Origin: Polytrichum commune
Lineage: Eukaryota > Streptophyta > Polytrichopsida > Polytrichales > Polytrichaceae
DNA: 64,000 nucleotides
Direction of reading: 5' to 3'
Assembly (NCBI GenBank): GCA_950295325.1
Contig: OX485803.1
Location: 75,281,554 to 75,345,553, forward strand
A program made the translations under genes and the position numbers. Below the pieces are notes generated by a model. The model searched no databases. It saw only the letters and a list, made by a program, of their open reading frames with translations, and was not told the origin of the DNA. Below, in pieces: positions 47,720 to 58,319 of the stretch; the first letter of the stretch is position 1; each line of letters starts with the position of its first letter.

Positions 47720-48110
47720 CAACACTACATAAGGTAGATGTGCCTGATTCGGCTACTTCTTCATCGAATGCCTATATTTGAGTGATACTCTACATGGTTA
47801 GATATGGCTTCAAGAACAAATACCAAAAAGACATGTGTTTGAAAGAGATTGGCATGTGTGCTCAAAATACAATAACCATTCTAGACTCAATAGTCAACAT
47901 AACTCAGGGGAGAGGGGGAAGGGACACCAACCTGACCACTTAATGAACACTAGACTCTTCAATTTGATAATGAATAAGATATTCATGTGAGATTGATATG
48001 AGTTTCATACGAGTTTCATCTAACCTCCAAAAATTATGAGGAAAGTGGCTACAACCTAACCATCTTGAACTAATCACATGTTTCATATCCTATAACAATA
48101 GTAAAAATGG
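47720..48110 (+). repeat. Dispersed repeat family R, copy 3
   Basis: Blocks in the common order: 'aaggtagatgtgcctgattc', 'atatttgagtgatac', 'aataccaaaaagacatgtg', 'ctcaatagtcaacataa', 'tttgataatgaataagatattcat', 'catgtttcatatcct'. Confidence 0.7.
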
Positions 48111-49738
48111 TGGATCTACATGACACATCAATCTAGAGATGGAGTGTCCATAATGACACTAGTTAGTGTCATTCTAAACACTTTGGTGTTAGAGTGACAT
48201 GTCCACCATTCCTAGTAGTGTGAGAAGACTTGGGCTAGTTGGAAAAAAAAGTGACCATTTAAGACCCATCTACCTTAGCACCCACTTTTTTTAAGTTGGT
48301 ACACTACCACAGTCGGAAACTGACCCGGTACACGACAGGTCTCAAAAGAAACTCAGAATACTTTGCCATCAATGAGACTCAATACGAGGGAAGTATTATT
48401 TTAGTAGTTGTCTACTCGAGATGCCAGCAGTTAACTTGAAAGCTACTGGGAACTTATTATTATACGAGGACATGCCACGGCTACAGTCCTACCTCTTTAT
48501 TACAACACTTGATAATACGACAACCTCGATATAATGACACAAATTTTTGTAAACCATTTTTTTTCCATTAAAATCTACCTCTATATTACAATTGTGACAT
48601 TATTAATATCATACTCCTCGACCCCTAAAATGTCTTGTTACAGAGGTAATAAATGTATACATTACGGGTCCCACATAAGTGCATAATCTATAGGTATCTT
48701 AAATCAAGGTGCATTACCTCTTTTGAGCATTTTGAACTCAAAATTTATCAATTTGCTTTGATCTACATATTGTTGGAAAGCTCTTGAATTATTCACTTCT
48801 TGTGGTGGTAGTTTTGTCCATTTCCGAGTTGTATTGACATAGTTATGAGCATTTGAAGGCATGTTAAGTTTGTGCAACTGATTTCAAGGCAATGACCTAC
48901 TGCGGCCTTGGGACAAAGAATAGGGCTGCCTAGTTTTGACATGCAAAGTCCTTGGACTCTTTAGATGTTGATGACAAACTTCCAACTATTGTGAAACTGG
49001 CACATGCTCGGCATCATGTCCAATTGTTAGTTACGCTACAATTTTAATGGACAATCCATTAGATTTGACTCCTAGATACGGTATGAAATTGCAGGCCATA
49101 CCGGAGAAGCTCAGTAAGATATATGTTGCTAATTTGAAGTGGAAAACATCAACGGAATATAAAATCTTTCTTCAAGTCCACATAGATTTCATGAAAAAAA
49201 ATTGCATATTTGTAAAGGCATTGAAAAAATGTCCATTTTGTATATAGGACGACACATCTAATGTGTGTTTTCATGAAGTAGCTTGTGATTATGACAAAGA
49301 GGTCCAATTTGTCATAGTATTGAATACGTGACACCCTTGATAATACTACGACGGCTTTCTCATTTCCGAAACGTGTCATATTTAAGAGCTAGGACTGTCC
49401 TAGCCAGCAGCTTCACTGAGGCATGAGCGAGGCACTCATTTTGCATGAGCATTGAACGAAGACGCGCATACAAGTATATTCCTGCATGAAAATCAGCCAC
49501 TGCACTTCTTGAATGACCTCCAACTCACTACTGCCACAAACTTTTGAAGTTTTTGGAAAATTCATTGGCACTTCTTTTATTATGCCGTGGGACCTTACGA
49601 ATGCAAAGGCGGGCAATGAATGAAGAGCTGCATTGAATTCCAAAAGAAAAATCAGTTTCTCCATCGTCATTAATTGATGCATCCCAACTGGCTGGCCACG
49701 ATGTCATGTCAGCTTCACTCTCAGTGAGCATGAGTAAA
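48111..49738. other. Intergenic DNA, one short palindrome
   Basis: 48152-48173 reads AATGACACTA-GT-TAGTGTCATT. Otherwise no gene or assignable element. Confidence 0.4.
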
Positions 49739-49741
49739 TAA

Positions 49742-50301
49742 GGGCCGGTTTACGCCATGGACCACGGAAGAAGATGGTTTTTTTTTCATGGTCCGACTTC
49801 TATGGTCCGATTTTTTACCAAGTCGATTTACAAGGTCTTTGGGCCCTTCACCAGGTGTAAGCCGAATGTGGATCAAGAGGAATAACCATGCACCCAAAAG
49901 TGGACGTGCTGATTTTTTTTTAATATACGTCCAAAAAGGGTAGTTTTGAAAAGAGAAAAAAAAATCAAGTTTGAGCATTCTCCTGTCTTCTCTTGTCTTC
50001 ATCTTCTCTTCCCCATGAAAATTTTCATCAAAATTTATCATAACAACATTTCTCTACCATGGGCCCTTGCATTTTTCTACTAGAGCACCTCCTCTGCCTC
50101 TCCCACCGCAAAACCCCTTGGACAATGTCAGTGGATAATGTAGGCCTCAAAATATGTCTTTCGGGGACCTTGAACTCCATGGTCACTCTAACATTTTTTT
50201 CCTTGCAGTAAACTAAAGTGGTCTTGGGATGAGTTCAACAGCCAATCACAACGTTTACATGGCCTTGGGATGACTTCACGGTCCATGCTGTAAACAACCC
50301 C
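49742..50301. mobile_element. Tourist/PIF-like MITE, 560 bp, TAA duplication
   Basis: TAA at 49739-49741 and 50302-50304. The left end GGGCCGGTTTACGCCATGGA and right end (inverse: GGGGTTGTTTACAGCATGGA) are imperfect inverted repeats. Much of its length aligns with 57832-58316, for example 'gggcccttcaccaggtgtaa' and 'tggtcactct'. Confidence 0.75.
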
Positions 50302-50304
50302 TAA

Positions 50305-51730
50305 GTTACCCACCCGATAATTTCACAACAAAACATTATTGGCAGGTATATGCATTGTTTAATATGGGTAAATAGTGTGGTCATGCTTATGGGGCTTGGT
50401 GTTTTTGGTATGTATGTAAAATCATTCACATAAACATTACACAACTTCTTGGATCTATTCCATGTGACCATGTATCACATGAGCATGATTCTCCCTCAAT
50501 TTCGGGATTTCTCATTTATGTCAAGCACTCAGGTTGTGTACTGTGAACTTTTTGACAAGCAACTATAAATTAATAGAGTGTTTTAATTGTAGCCTCATTC
50601 TTTGGAAAGAGACTATCATGTAGCTGATTAGTAATGTTTTGCATCGTGAATGAAGGGGCCCTAGTAAAAACAAGTCCCTTGCAAAGTTCCTTACAAGGTT
50701 GAGAGCTTATATATATTCTAATTTGAGTTCACTAGACTAATTTGGGGATTTTAATGTCATTCGGAGTCTAATTATCCTAAAATAGTTTGTTTTGGATTAT
50801 AAAACAGTTCATTACATTTTTGCCTTGTTCATGGATGAGTTTACATAGATCTCACCACGAACCCCTAGCCTACTTATAGTATGACTTACCCTTCGACGCA
50901 ATTTATTGTGGCCCCCAACATAAACCATTGCGCATTAAATAGTGTGGAATCTTATACTTGAGGGAATTGTTTCTTGCATCAATCTCTTCACATGCATGAA
51001 ATTTACGGAAATATTATTTGAAGAAAAAATAACATCTAACAAAGACAATTTTGGGGAGATGATTCATTTAAAATGGATTGATCTATTTCTCGACATATTT
51101 GAATTGTTCCAATTTTTAGATTTGAACCCATCCAAGTAGGACATGTATGAATTGGATCCCAATTTGTTGGAAGTCTCTCAAAACACATATTATTTTCCAT
51201 CCAATTGAAATCTTGTGACCTACAACATAGGCCTCCAATGTTATGTAATGTGGGTTGGAATACAGTATGCACCCACAATATAATCCCCCGCAATAGTATA
51301 GTGTTGACTTCCTCATACATAGTGTGACCCACAATATTTTCCATAAATCGTGTAGTTAACTTAATCATCAAGGCCATCTAGTCCAATTCTAATATCTTAT
51401 GGAATGTCAAGTTGCCATTTGTGGCATTCTTAACCTTCACACCCTTCTTTGGGTTGTTTGGCTCCATAACGTGCATATGAGCCGTTTGTCCCACTCTCTA
51501 TTCCGGTTCCCATTAGTCTTGTCATAGAATCTGAAAAATCTACCTTTATTTTATTTTTGCATTAGCACATTATTTTACATTATATAGGCAGGCCACGGCT
51601 CCATGTAGCTTTTCGTGAGTTTTTGATTAACGTCCAAGGTTTCCATCATGTTTACCCATTTATGGTATCAAACAACTCTTTTCCCATCCATATTTTGATG
51701 ATGTGAGGACGAGTCATTATAAGGAGGGCA
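50305..51730. other. Intergenic DNA, nothing recognised
   Basis: AT-rich, no gene motif. Confidence 0.4.
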
Positions 51731-51736
51731 TAGGTT

Positions 51737-51813
51737 TGTTTTACATGAGCTCATGTGTTTGTGTAAAACAATTTTACACAAAGACAACTCACGTAAAGAG
51801 CTCATGTAAAACA
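51737..51813. mobile_element. Nested foldback
   Basis: Outer perfect 16-bp arms TGTTTTACATGAGCTC (51737-51752) and GAGCTCATGTAAAACA (51798-51813). Inside is an 11-bp hairpin, TTTGTGTAAAA-CAA-TTTTACACAAA (51758-51782). Confidence 0.8.
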
Positions 51814-51929
51814 TACCCCGCCCTCGTTGTAGTTGAGGGACATGGTATATATGTTCGATATGAATCTACATCAAAGAAATTGTCCACACATAGATTTCCA
51901 TCCAAGGTACACAACCCTTATTCAAATGC

Positions 51930-52165
51930 ATTCTTTTATCATGGCACCTATATTTGAGCGGTATGTTGTTAGATGTGTCTTAAAAAACAAACACCAAAAA
52001 GACATGTGCTGAAAAGACCTGACTGACCGTTTAATGAGCACGAGAATCTTCACTTTGATAGTGAATAAGATATTCATATGAGCTCCAAAAAGTATGAGGA
52101 AAGTGGGCTAGGGCCTAAGCATCTCGTACTAATCGCGTGTTTCATATTCTAAGAGAGGTGGGCTA
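51930..52165 (+). repeat. Dispersed repeat family R, copy 4 (internally deleted)
   Basis: 'caccaaaaagacatgtg' is followed almost at once by 'gaccgtttaatgagcacgag', so the middle block present in other copies is missing. It ends at 'cgtgtttcatattct'. Confidence 0.65.
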
Positions 52166-52499
52166 GCCAGCCGGGGGAAAAGCGACCATTTAAGAATCCT
52201 CTATCATATTCATAAACAAGGACGGAATAATGTTGTAGGAAGACTTGTTGGCTGCATGGAGTGACGATGGATTGGCAACTTTGTTCTCCAGGGAACATGA
52301 GCAGCAGGCAGGCAGGCAGGCCTCCAAACGCGTGTGATGTCATAAAGCTGGGCGCATGCAAAACCCTCTCAATCGTGGCTGCAATAGAGCCACTGAGGGC
52401 CCATACATGAGGCCCAGTCGGTGCCTAGCTAGCTATTAAATAAACACCATAACTCCAAACACGATCGGCAGCAGCAGGCCCACAATGCTAGAGAGAGAG

Positions 52500-52751
52500 A
52501 GGGAGAGAGAAAAGGGGAGTTTTTGCATACAAGCGTACCTCTCATTCATCCAACATAAAAGTTCTCAAGTAGTTTACAACATGCATGTTACTATTTTCAG
52601 TTTATTTTGTACTGGAACTAGTTTTAGGTCTTTTTAAATTAGTAGAGTACAAGTCATTTAAGATGAATCGGCCGTAAACTTATAACAGGGGATTAGGTTT
52701 CTACGTTGGATGGATGACGTGTATGCTTGTATGGTATAATTCCCTCTCTCC
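52500..52751. mobile_element. MITE-like element, GA-rich ends, copy B
   Basis: Arms 'gagagagaaaaggggagttt...catacaagcgtacctctcattcatcc' and '...ggatggatgacgtgtatgcttgtatggtataattccctctctcc'. Related to 16361-16620. Confidence 0.6.
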
Positions 52752-53136
52752 CGAATTTCCCTGCCACTTCGACTGAGGAGCTGATCACACCGGCCAGTTC
52801 AGACACCATCCGTTGGCATCTCTGACTATACTAGTGTGAAAAGTGGTGGGCCAACAACATCTATTTCCGAGCATAATCCCCGACAAAATTTCACGGTTGG
52901 AACTGGACGGAAAGTCTGGTGTGATCAGGGCATGAGAGAATCCCCACACGTTGTATACCGAACACTAATCCAAGGGACTGGTTCATCCCAACTTGACTCC
53001 ACTAAATCTATTTCAACGTCTCTGATTCTATTTCCGAAGTCAAATCGTCCATAAACAATCATTTATCGGTTGCAATATGACGTGCGCACGTTTTCACCTT
53101 CGCAATGGAAAGCGTTTACATAGACACCATGGATTC

Positions 53137-53547
53137 CTAGCCGCCTTGAGGAGGAACAACAACAACGATAATACTACTATTACTACGTAGAAGAAGACAA
53201 CGAACAAGAAGAAAGAGGTGACGTAAATTAATTTTGGTTCCGGGTGGGCCCTTTCCCTTCGGTCCCCCCCCCCCCCTTTCGAATACTTTGGGTAACGGTA
53301 TCGTTGGTCTTATCTGATTCACACATGCCCGGAGGGGAATCGCTTGTGAGTAAGGTAGTATCTTCAAAGTACCACTTGCACGGCCTGTGCTTGCTAGCTG
53401 CAGCAGCAGAAGGCGCATACTTCCCACAAAGTGAGCTATAATAGTAGCCAAAGTTGTTATTATTTTGACTTGAAGGATGGAACCCACTCTATCACCACCA
53501 CCACCACCACTACCACTACTACGACGGTGGCCCCTAAAGCCTGCCAC
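53137..53547 (-). other. Doubtful coding segment, frame-conflicted
   Basis: One minus frame gives a 136-codon open frame beginning MAGFRGHRRSSGSGGGGGDR, with a 13-bp G run in its second half. A second minus frame over the same stretch reads NFGYYYSSLCGKYAPSAAAA, then RPCKWYFEDTTLL. The second frame looks more protein-like and faintly recalls the start of plant T-type cyclins (WYF...SP), but the match is too weak to name. It could be a broken gene end, a first exon, or chance in GC-richer DNA. Confidence 0.2.
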
Positions 53548-53937
53548 TCTGTACGATAAGCCTAGCCCTCTGGTCGGCCAGGGCTCATGCCACTCAAGTG
53601 TATATGTTAGAGGCTCGGAAAATTGTTGGATAACAAGGGAACGGAACCCCCCCCCCCCGCCCTTTTCTTTCCCTTTCTATGATATAGCTCATGAGATTTG
53701 TTTTTCTTAAGGTGAGAAGATGGGTCTTTAATGAACACACACTTTCTCGGGGAGAGCCGGTGGAGTTTTGGAAATAACCGGTTGAAGTTGGAGACTTCTT
53801 GGCAGAGGAATCTTTGGAAGAATATACCTAAAATGTATAAAAGCAACACCGGAAGATGCCAACATGTAACCGGTTGGATTTTAGAATCACTAGGACCTTG
53901 ACCGATTATATATGCCCAAAAGCTTCCCCACATTCTT

Positions 53938-53963
53938 GGATATTCCCCACGTGGGGAATATCC
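53938..53963. other. Perfect 26-bp palindrome with CACGTG core
   Basis: GGATATTCCCCAC is followed directly by its exact complement. The centre CACGTG is a G-box, but the site lies in a relic of the CATAACATTATT MITE family (right arm near 53985-54028), so a regulatory role is not implied. Confidence 0.9.
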
Positions 53964-54109
53964 AGGACCATTCCTTGGAATATTGTCAGTCCCACATAAC
54001 ATTGTTATGGATGTGAATAATGTTATGAATGTTGTATTGTCTATTTTTCAATAGGTGGACTTGTGTTCAGGATGTTTTAGGGGGGGAGAGAGGGAGTGCG
54101 ACACAGGGG

Positions 54110-55480
54110 GGGTCCCCTAGTCTATGGGAATCGGGCGTTGGTGATTTTTGAGTTTTCTTTTGTTAAGAACAATGTATGTGAGGTGTTTGATGGCATTGAG
54201 GGAGATGTGTTTCATGAGGCATGTATCGTTTTGGTTGAGACAACAAAAGGTACAGTATGGGGGAAATGTTGGTGTTCAATATTTTATGTTTGCGGTAGTT
54301 GCCCATATGTTTGCCGTATCTGAAACTTAGGTTTGTTTAATTTGGGCATCCAAGTTGTGAGGTGAGGTCCGAAAGAGGTTGGACCATGTGTGATGGATAT
54401 CTCTATTATGTGGCCGTTTGTTTATGCAGGGGAATGTAGTAGATGCGAAGGAGACTATGGAATTTAAATGTATTGTCTCTATATATCATTTGAAATTGCG
54501 GATGGAACCGTCCTGTTGGGTGGAGGTAGGAACGGTAGTGGACCAATTGGGGGTGTGGTGGCCAATGAGATGGAACAAAGGGAGTGAGAGAGGTATGTGA
54601 ATTGCCGTGAACCCTCGTTTAGCAAGTTTGCCCACGTGGTCAGTTATGTTATTATGTGCTCTTACTTTTTGAATGGTGATGTGGTGTTTTAGTTGTTTAT
54701 GTGAAAGATGATTTTTGCAATGACAAGTTTATTTGGGTGGTTATGTTGGGAGGATGGTTGGTGGAGATGATTTGTAAGGAGGCATATGATGTTTAGGCTA
54801 TCTATGAAAATGTGGATATAAATGGTAAGGTGTCGGGTGTGTTGAATGGCCAAGAGAAAAGCATATAATTCTACGCGTAGAATGTTAGGGTAACCGGGGA
54901 GTTTCGCTGCAATGTTGGTGTGTTTTGGCTTGTTATAAATGCGAAAACTTTCTATATGACCATATCCATTATTACTTGGTGGGGTGAATGAGCCGTTTGC
55001 GTAGTATGAATCTTTAAGATGAAAACAGAGTGGGTGAAGATTCGTTATGGATGGGGGAGTGGAGGTGTGAGTTTTGTGCCTTTGTGAGTGGAAGTATGAC
55101 AAAGGGGCATGGCATGGATGTTAGGGATTGTGTGGGAAGGAGGGTGTTGTACACAAAACAATGTTAGTAGTTGTGGTTCTTTTGTGTTGTAGTATGTAGG
55201 GAAGTTTGGAGGTGGTGAGCACTGGAGAATGAGGGGTAGTATGGTAATTTTATTACAAATATTTGGGTTCTTGAGGAATTCCAGGGGGTTTTGTGACCAT
55301 TCTGCATGTGGGATAGTGATTATGGTTAGATTATTTGGATTGGTTTGAGAGGTCGTTCTTGTCCAACGGAGGACTTCGTGCATTAGGTTCATTGCAGGTA
55401 GATGGGCATATCCATGGCCATTCCATTGATATGAGAATGTGGGACCAAGTGAGTCAAAAAGGATGTCTTTCACGTGGGGA
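54110..55480 (-). pseudogene. Decayed LINE: linker, RNase H and tail of ORF2
   Basis: In minus-strand order there is a linker frame (about 55473-55120, including LTIITIPHAEWSQNPLEF). Next is RNase H (about 54960-54540), with AAKLPGYPNILRVELYAFLL, HIFIDSLN and a degraded end ITIQKVRAHNNITDHVGKLA. Then follows a Cys/His-containing tail (about 54300-54150, YCTFCCLNQNDTC). Function of intact relatives: RNase H of a non-LTR retrotransposon polyprotein. Frames shift several times, with stops between segments, so it is dead. The reverse transcriptase should lie at 55480-57000, but no YADD-like motif was recognisable. Confidence 0.7.
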
Positions 55481-57050
55481 GATTAGTATTGCGTGAATTG
55501 TAGTGGGCACGTCAGTGGAGAGGAAAAGTATCAATGCTTGAGTGTAAAAAATTTAAATGAGGGGGAGAAGTTTATTTTCGGGTAGGGAGTGGTGGGTGTT
55601 TATAGGTGTGGTAGAGAGTGGGGGTGGCGTGGAAAAGTTTTGATATATCCTTCTAATAAATGTACCATTTTACTGGCAAAGTCCAAAGGGGGAGGGTCAA
55701 GGGGTAAGGAGGGAGAAGTAAAGGTGTTAGAGGAGTGAAGACAATCCCATAGCTAGAAGAATCTAGGTAGAGGGATGGATGTTAAGTATGCGCCTTGATG
55801 GTCATGTATTTGGATGGTTGGTTTGTGGTAAGGATATCTTTGTCTAGATTGCATTCTTTATGTTAAGGATGAGGTTAGCTATGTTTAAGCATTGGCAGAT
55901 GTATTTATGGTCTCGATGTTGTGGTTGTGAGTAGGAGTGTTGTAGCTTGGCATTTACTATTTTCTTTCACGAGCGATTGTGGTATTGGGTTAGGAGGAGG
56001 AGGTGATGGTGATCATATGATATATTATATGTGTGGAATAAGCCTTTTTGTGGATCCATTGTGGTGTAGTATTAGGTGTAGACCATTGACAAAGGAATTT
56101 GTAGGTACGTTTGGATGCAACCCATCTATCTTTGCGGAAGGAAAGTCTAGAAAAGGTTACTTTTGGAGCGTTATCCTGCGCGGTCTTGTTGTTATGGGTG
56201 AGAGGATTAATGTATGTTTATTATTTATATTGGAGGTGGGGGGTTGGTTGGAGGGATTGGGAGGGGAAACTGTGTCTACTTCTAAGAGGGTGTGGTTGAT
56301 TATTTGGGATTTTGGTATGGTATTAATTTTGGAACTCTTGGAATGAAAGAATTTTATATTTATACGAGTCTTGTATTTGGGGGATTGTGGTGTTATTAAA
56401 AGAAGCTCATTTGGCTAAGACAACTTTATTTTGAGTGTGTTAACTTTCTCAAAATGGGTGAGCGTGGGGAAGGTGTAGCGGGGAAGTTCGGTGAATATAT
56501 TTGCAAAACTAATGGGGATGTGACACATAATATATTTGGTAAGCTTTATTAGGAATTTATCTGAGTTGATGATGTCGGGGATAGAGAAGAAGGTAAAGTA
56601 GAAAGTTATATTCAATGCCTGGACATATAACCGTGTTGAGGATTTGGATCTTTTGGTGTAAGGAAGCAGGAGAATTGAGTAACCCGGCACTTTGTTTTTT
56701 GACTTTATTCATGGTAATATGTTTTTGGAGGTTCTATTTCATGTATGGCACGAATCTTATACATAAGTATGTATAGGGCTCGTTATGAGAAAGGACCTCT
56801 TCATCGTCAAAGTTAAGAGTCTTTGCCGTGTTAATCCCCGAAATCAATCTGATGGAGTCTAGACGCTGTTGTAATGAATCTACCACGAACTGTAAGGGAA
56901 TATTTTGTTTTTACTTGAGCCAAGATGGGATGAGTTTTGTATGACCAGCTTTATATTTTGAAATTCTAGGCTAGGTGTTAACCTTTTTCCGCACCCTGAG
57001 AAGTACTCTGTGTGATCTTCATTAAACAACTTCATCATCGCGGGTGACAT
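55481..57050 (-). other. Probable upstream remains of the same LINE
   Basis: G/T-rich on the plus strand like the RNase H part, with fragmentary minus-strand open frames (for example 56415-56690). No motif certain enough to name. Confidence 0.3.
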
Positions 57051-57176
57051 CAAGTGCCAAAATTCTTTAGTTTTCAATTCTTATTTGTGGACACTGCACA
57101 TAACAGTACTCTCAGCCTCTCACTCCCGCTCCTTTTCCTTAAGGCCGAGTCCCCAGTGCGAGGTCCCCAGGGGCGC

Positions 57177-57658
57177 TTCACACTATATATGGCCAAAGGT
57201 CGAGAGGTCGTCGATTTCCATCAATCAAATTGCAAGAAACCAAGAGTTCAGCCTCTCAACCCTTCACACTATGGCCAAATTCCAAAGGCCGTCGTAGTTT
57301 AAAATGATTACTTTTTTAAGAAGTCGACGGACTCTTGAAGGAAGTTTGGGTCAGACGGGAATGGAAACCCAAATTATGGTCGAGAGGTTGTTGATTTTTT
57401 TCATTAAAAAATCAATCATTGACAAGATCTTGGCTGTTAGATTGAAGGGATTAGAGCAAGGAATAAAGTGGGATGCTCCTTTGGGTTTGGACTTTGGGCT
57501 TGGCCTTTGGAGGCTTCACACTATGCCCAACCGAAGGCTCCACTTCCTATATTTCATTGGCTATGTATTTTCAGCCCATTTCTTTGGACTCTCAACAAAG
57601 TTTGGCCACTCAATCCCACGGCCTCTCGACTTGGACGGCCATAGTGTGACTATACTTG
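57177..57658. mobile_element. Possible inverted-repeat element
   Basis: Left 'ttcacactatatatggccaaaggtcgagaggtcgt' and right 'acggcctctcgacttggacggccatagtgtgac' are imperfect inverted copies. No clear target duplication was found. Confidence 0.35.
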
Positions 57659-57831
57659 ATTTCATGCCACTTATTTTTGGCCTTTCACATATGAACTGTC
57701 TGACTTGCTTGTTAGGTGCCAGCTTGAACACGGAGTCCGATGCAAGTAGACAAAAGGGGAGGCTACCAGTACATGACACTAGTTCAAATTAAAATACAAA
57801 CTGCAAAGAGACCAAGATTATCTACATCTTA

Positions 57832-58316
57832 GGGGCGGTTTACACTATGGACCATGAAGTCGTCCCACGTAAGAGGCCTATTTTGCGTGGGACGACTTCA
57901 TGGGACGACTTCCATGGTCCAAGTTACCAAAATATTAGTTTTCATGGTTCGAGGGCCCTTCACTAGGTGTAAACCGAATGTGGACCATGAAGAATGACCA
58001 TGCACCAAAAAGTGGAGTCATTAACTAAGTTGGACAAAAAATCATTAAAAAATCATTAAAACGGCATTCTTCTGACATGGGCCCTTGCTATTTTTCCTAG
58101 ACCACCTCTTTTGCTTGTCCCAACGGAAAACCCGTTGGACCATGGCAGTGGATAGAGTAGGCTTAAAAAAACAAATTTGCGGACCTCAACCTCCGTGGTC
58201 ACTCTGCCATTTTTTCTTTGGTGTAAACCCAAGTCGTCCCGGGACGACTTCAACGTCCAATCACATCGCTTAGACGGCCGTGGGACGACTTCATGGTCCA
58301 TAGTGTAAACCGCCCC
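57832..58316. mobile_element. Tourist/PIF-like MITE, 485 bp, TTA duplication
   Basis: TTA at 57829-57831 and 58317-58319. Perfect 38-bp TIRs at 57832-57869 and 58279-58316, starting GGGGCGGTTTACACTATGGA. The inner part of the left TIR is repeated in inverse just inside (to about 57903), making a second hairpin. 58231-58250 is a perfect 20-bp palindrome, AAGTCGTCCC/GGGACGACTT. Confidence 0.88.
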
Positions 58317-58319
58317 TTA

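Noticed and set aside
55921-56346. 141-codon plus-strand open frame
   Set aside because: Opposite strand to the LINE relic, with G/T-rich biased composition and no domain.
57304-57792. 162-codon plus-strand open frame
   Set aside because: Overlaps an inverted-repeat element and the start of a MITE neighbourhood; no domain recognised.
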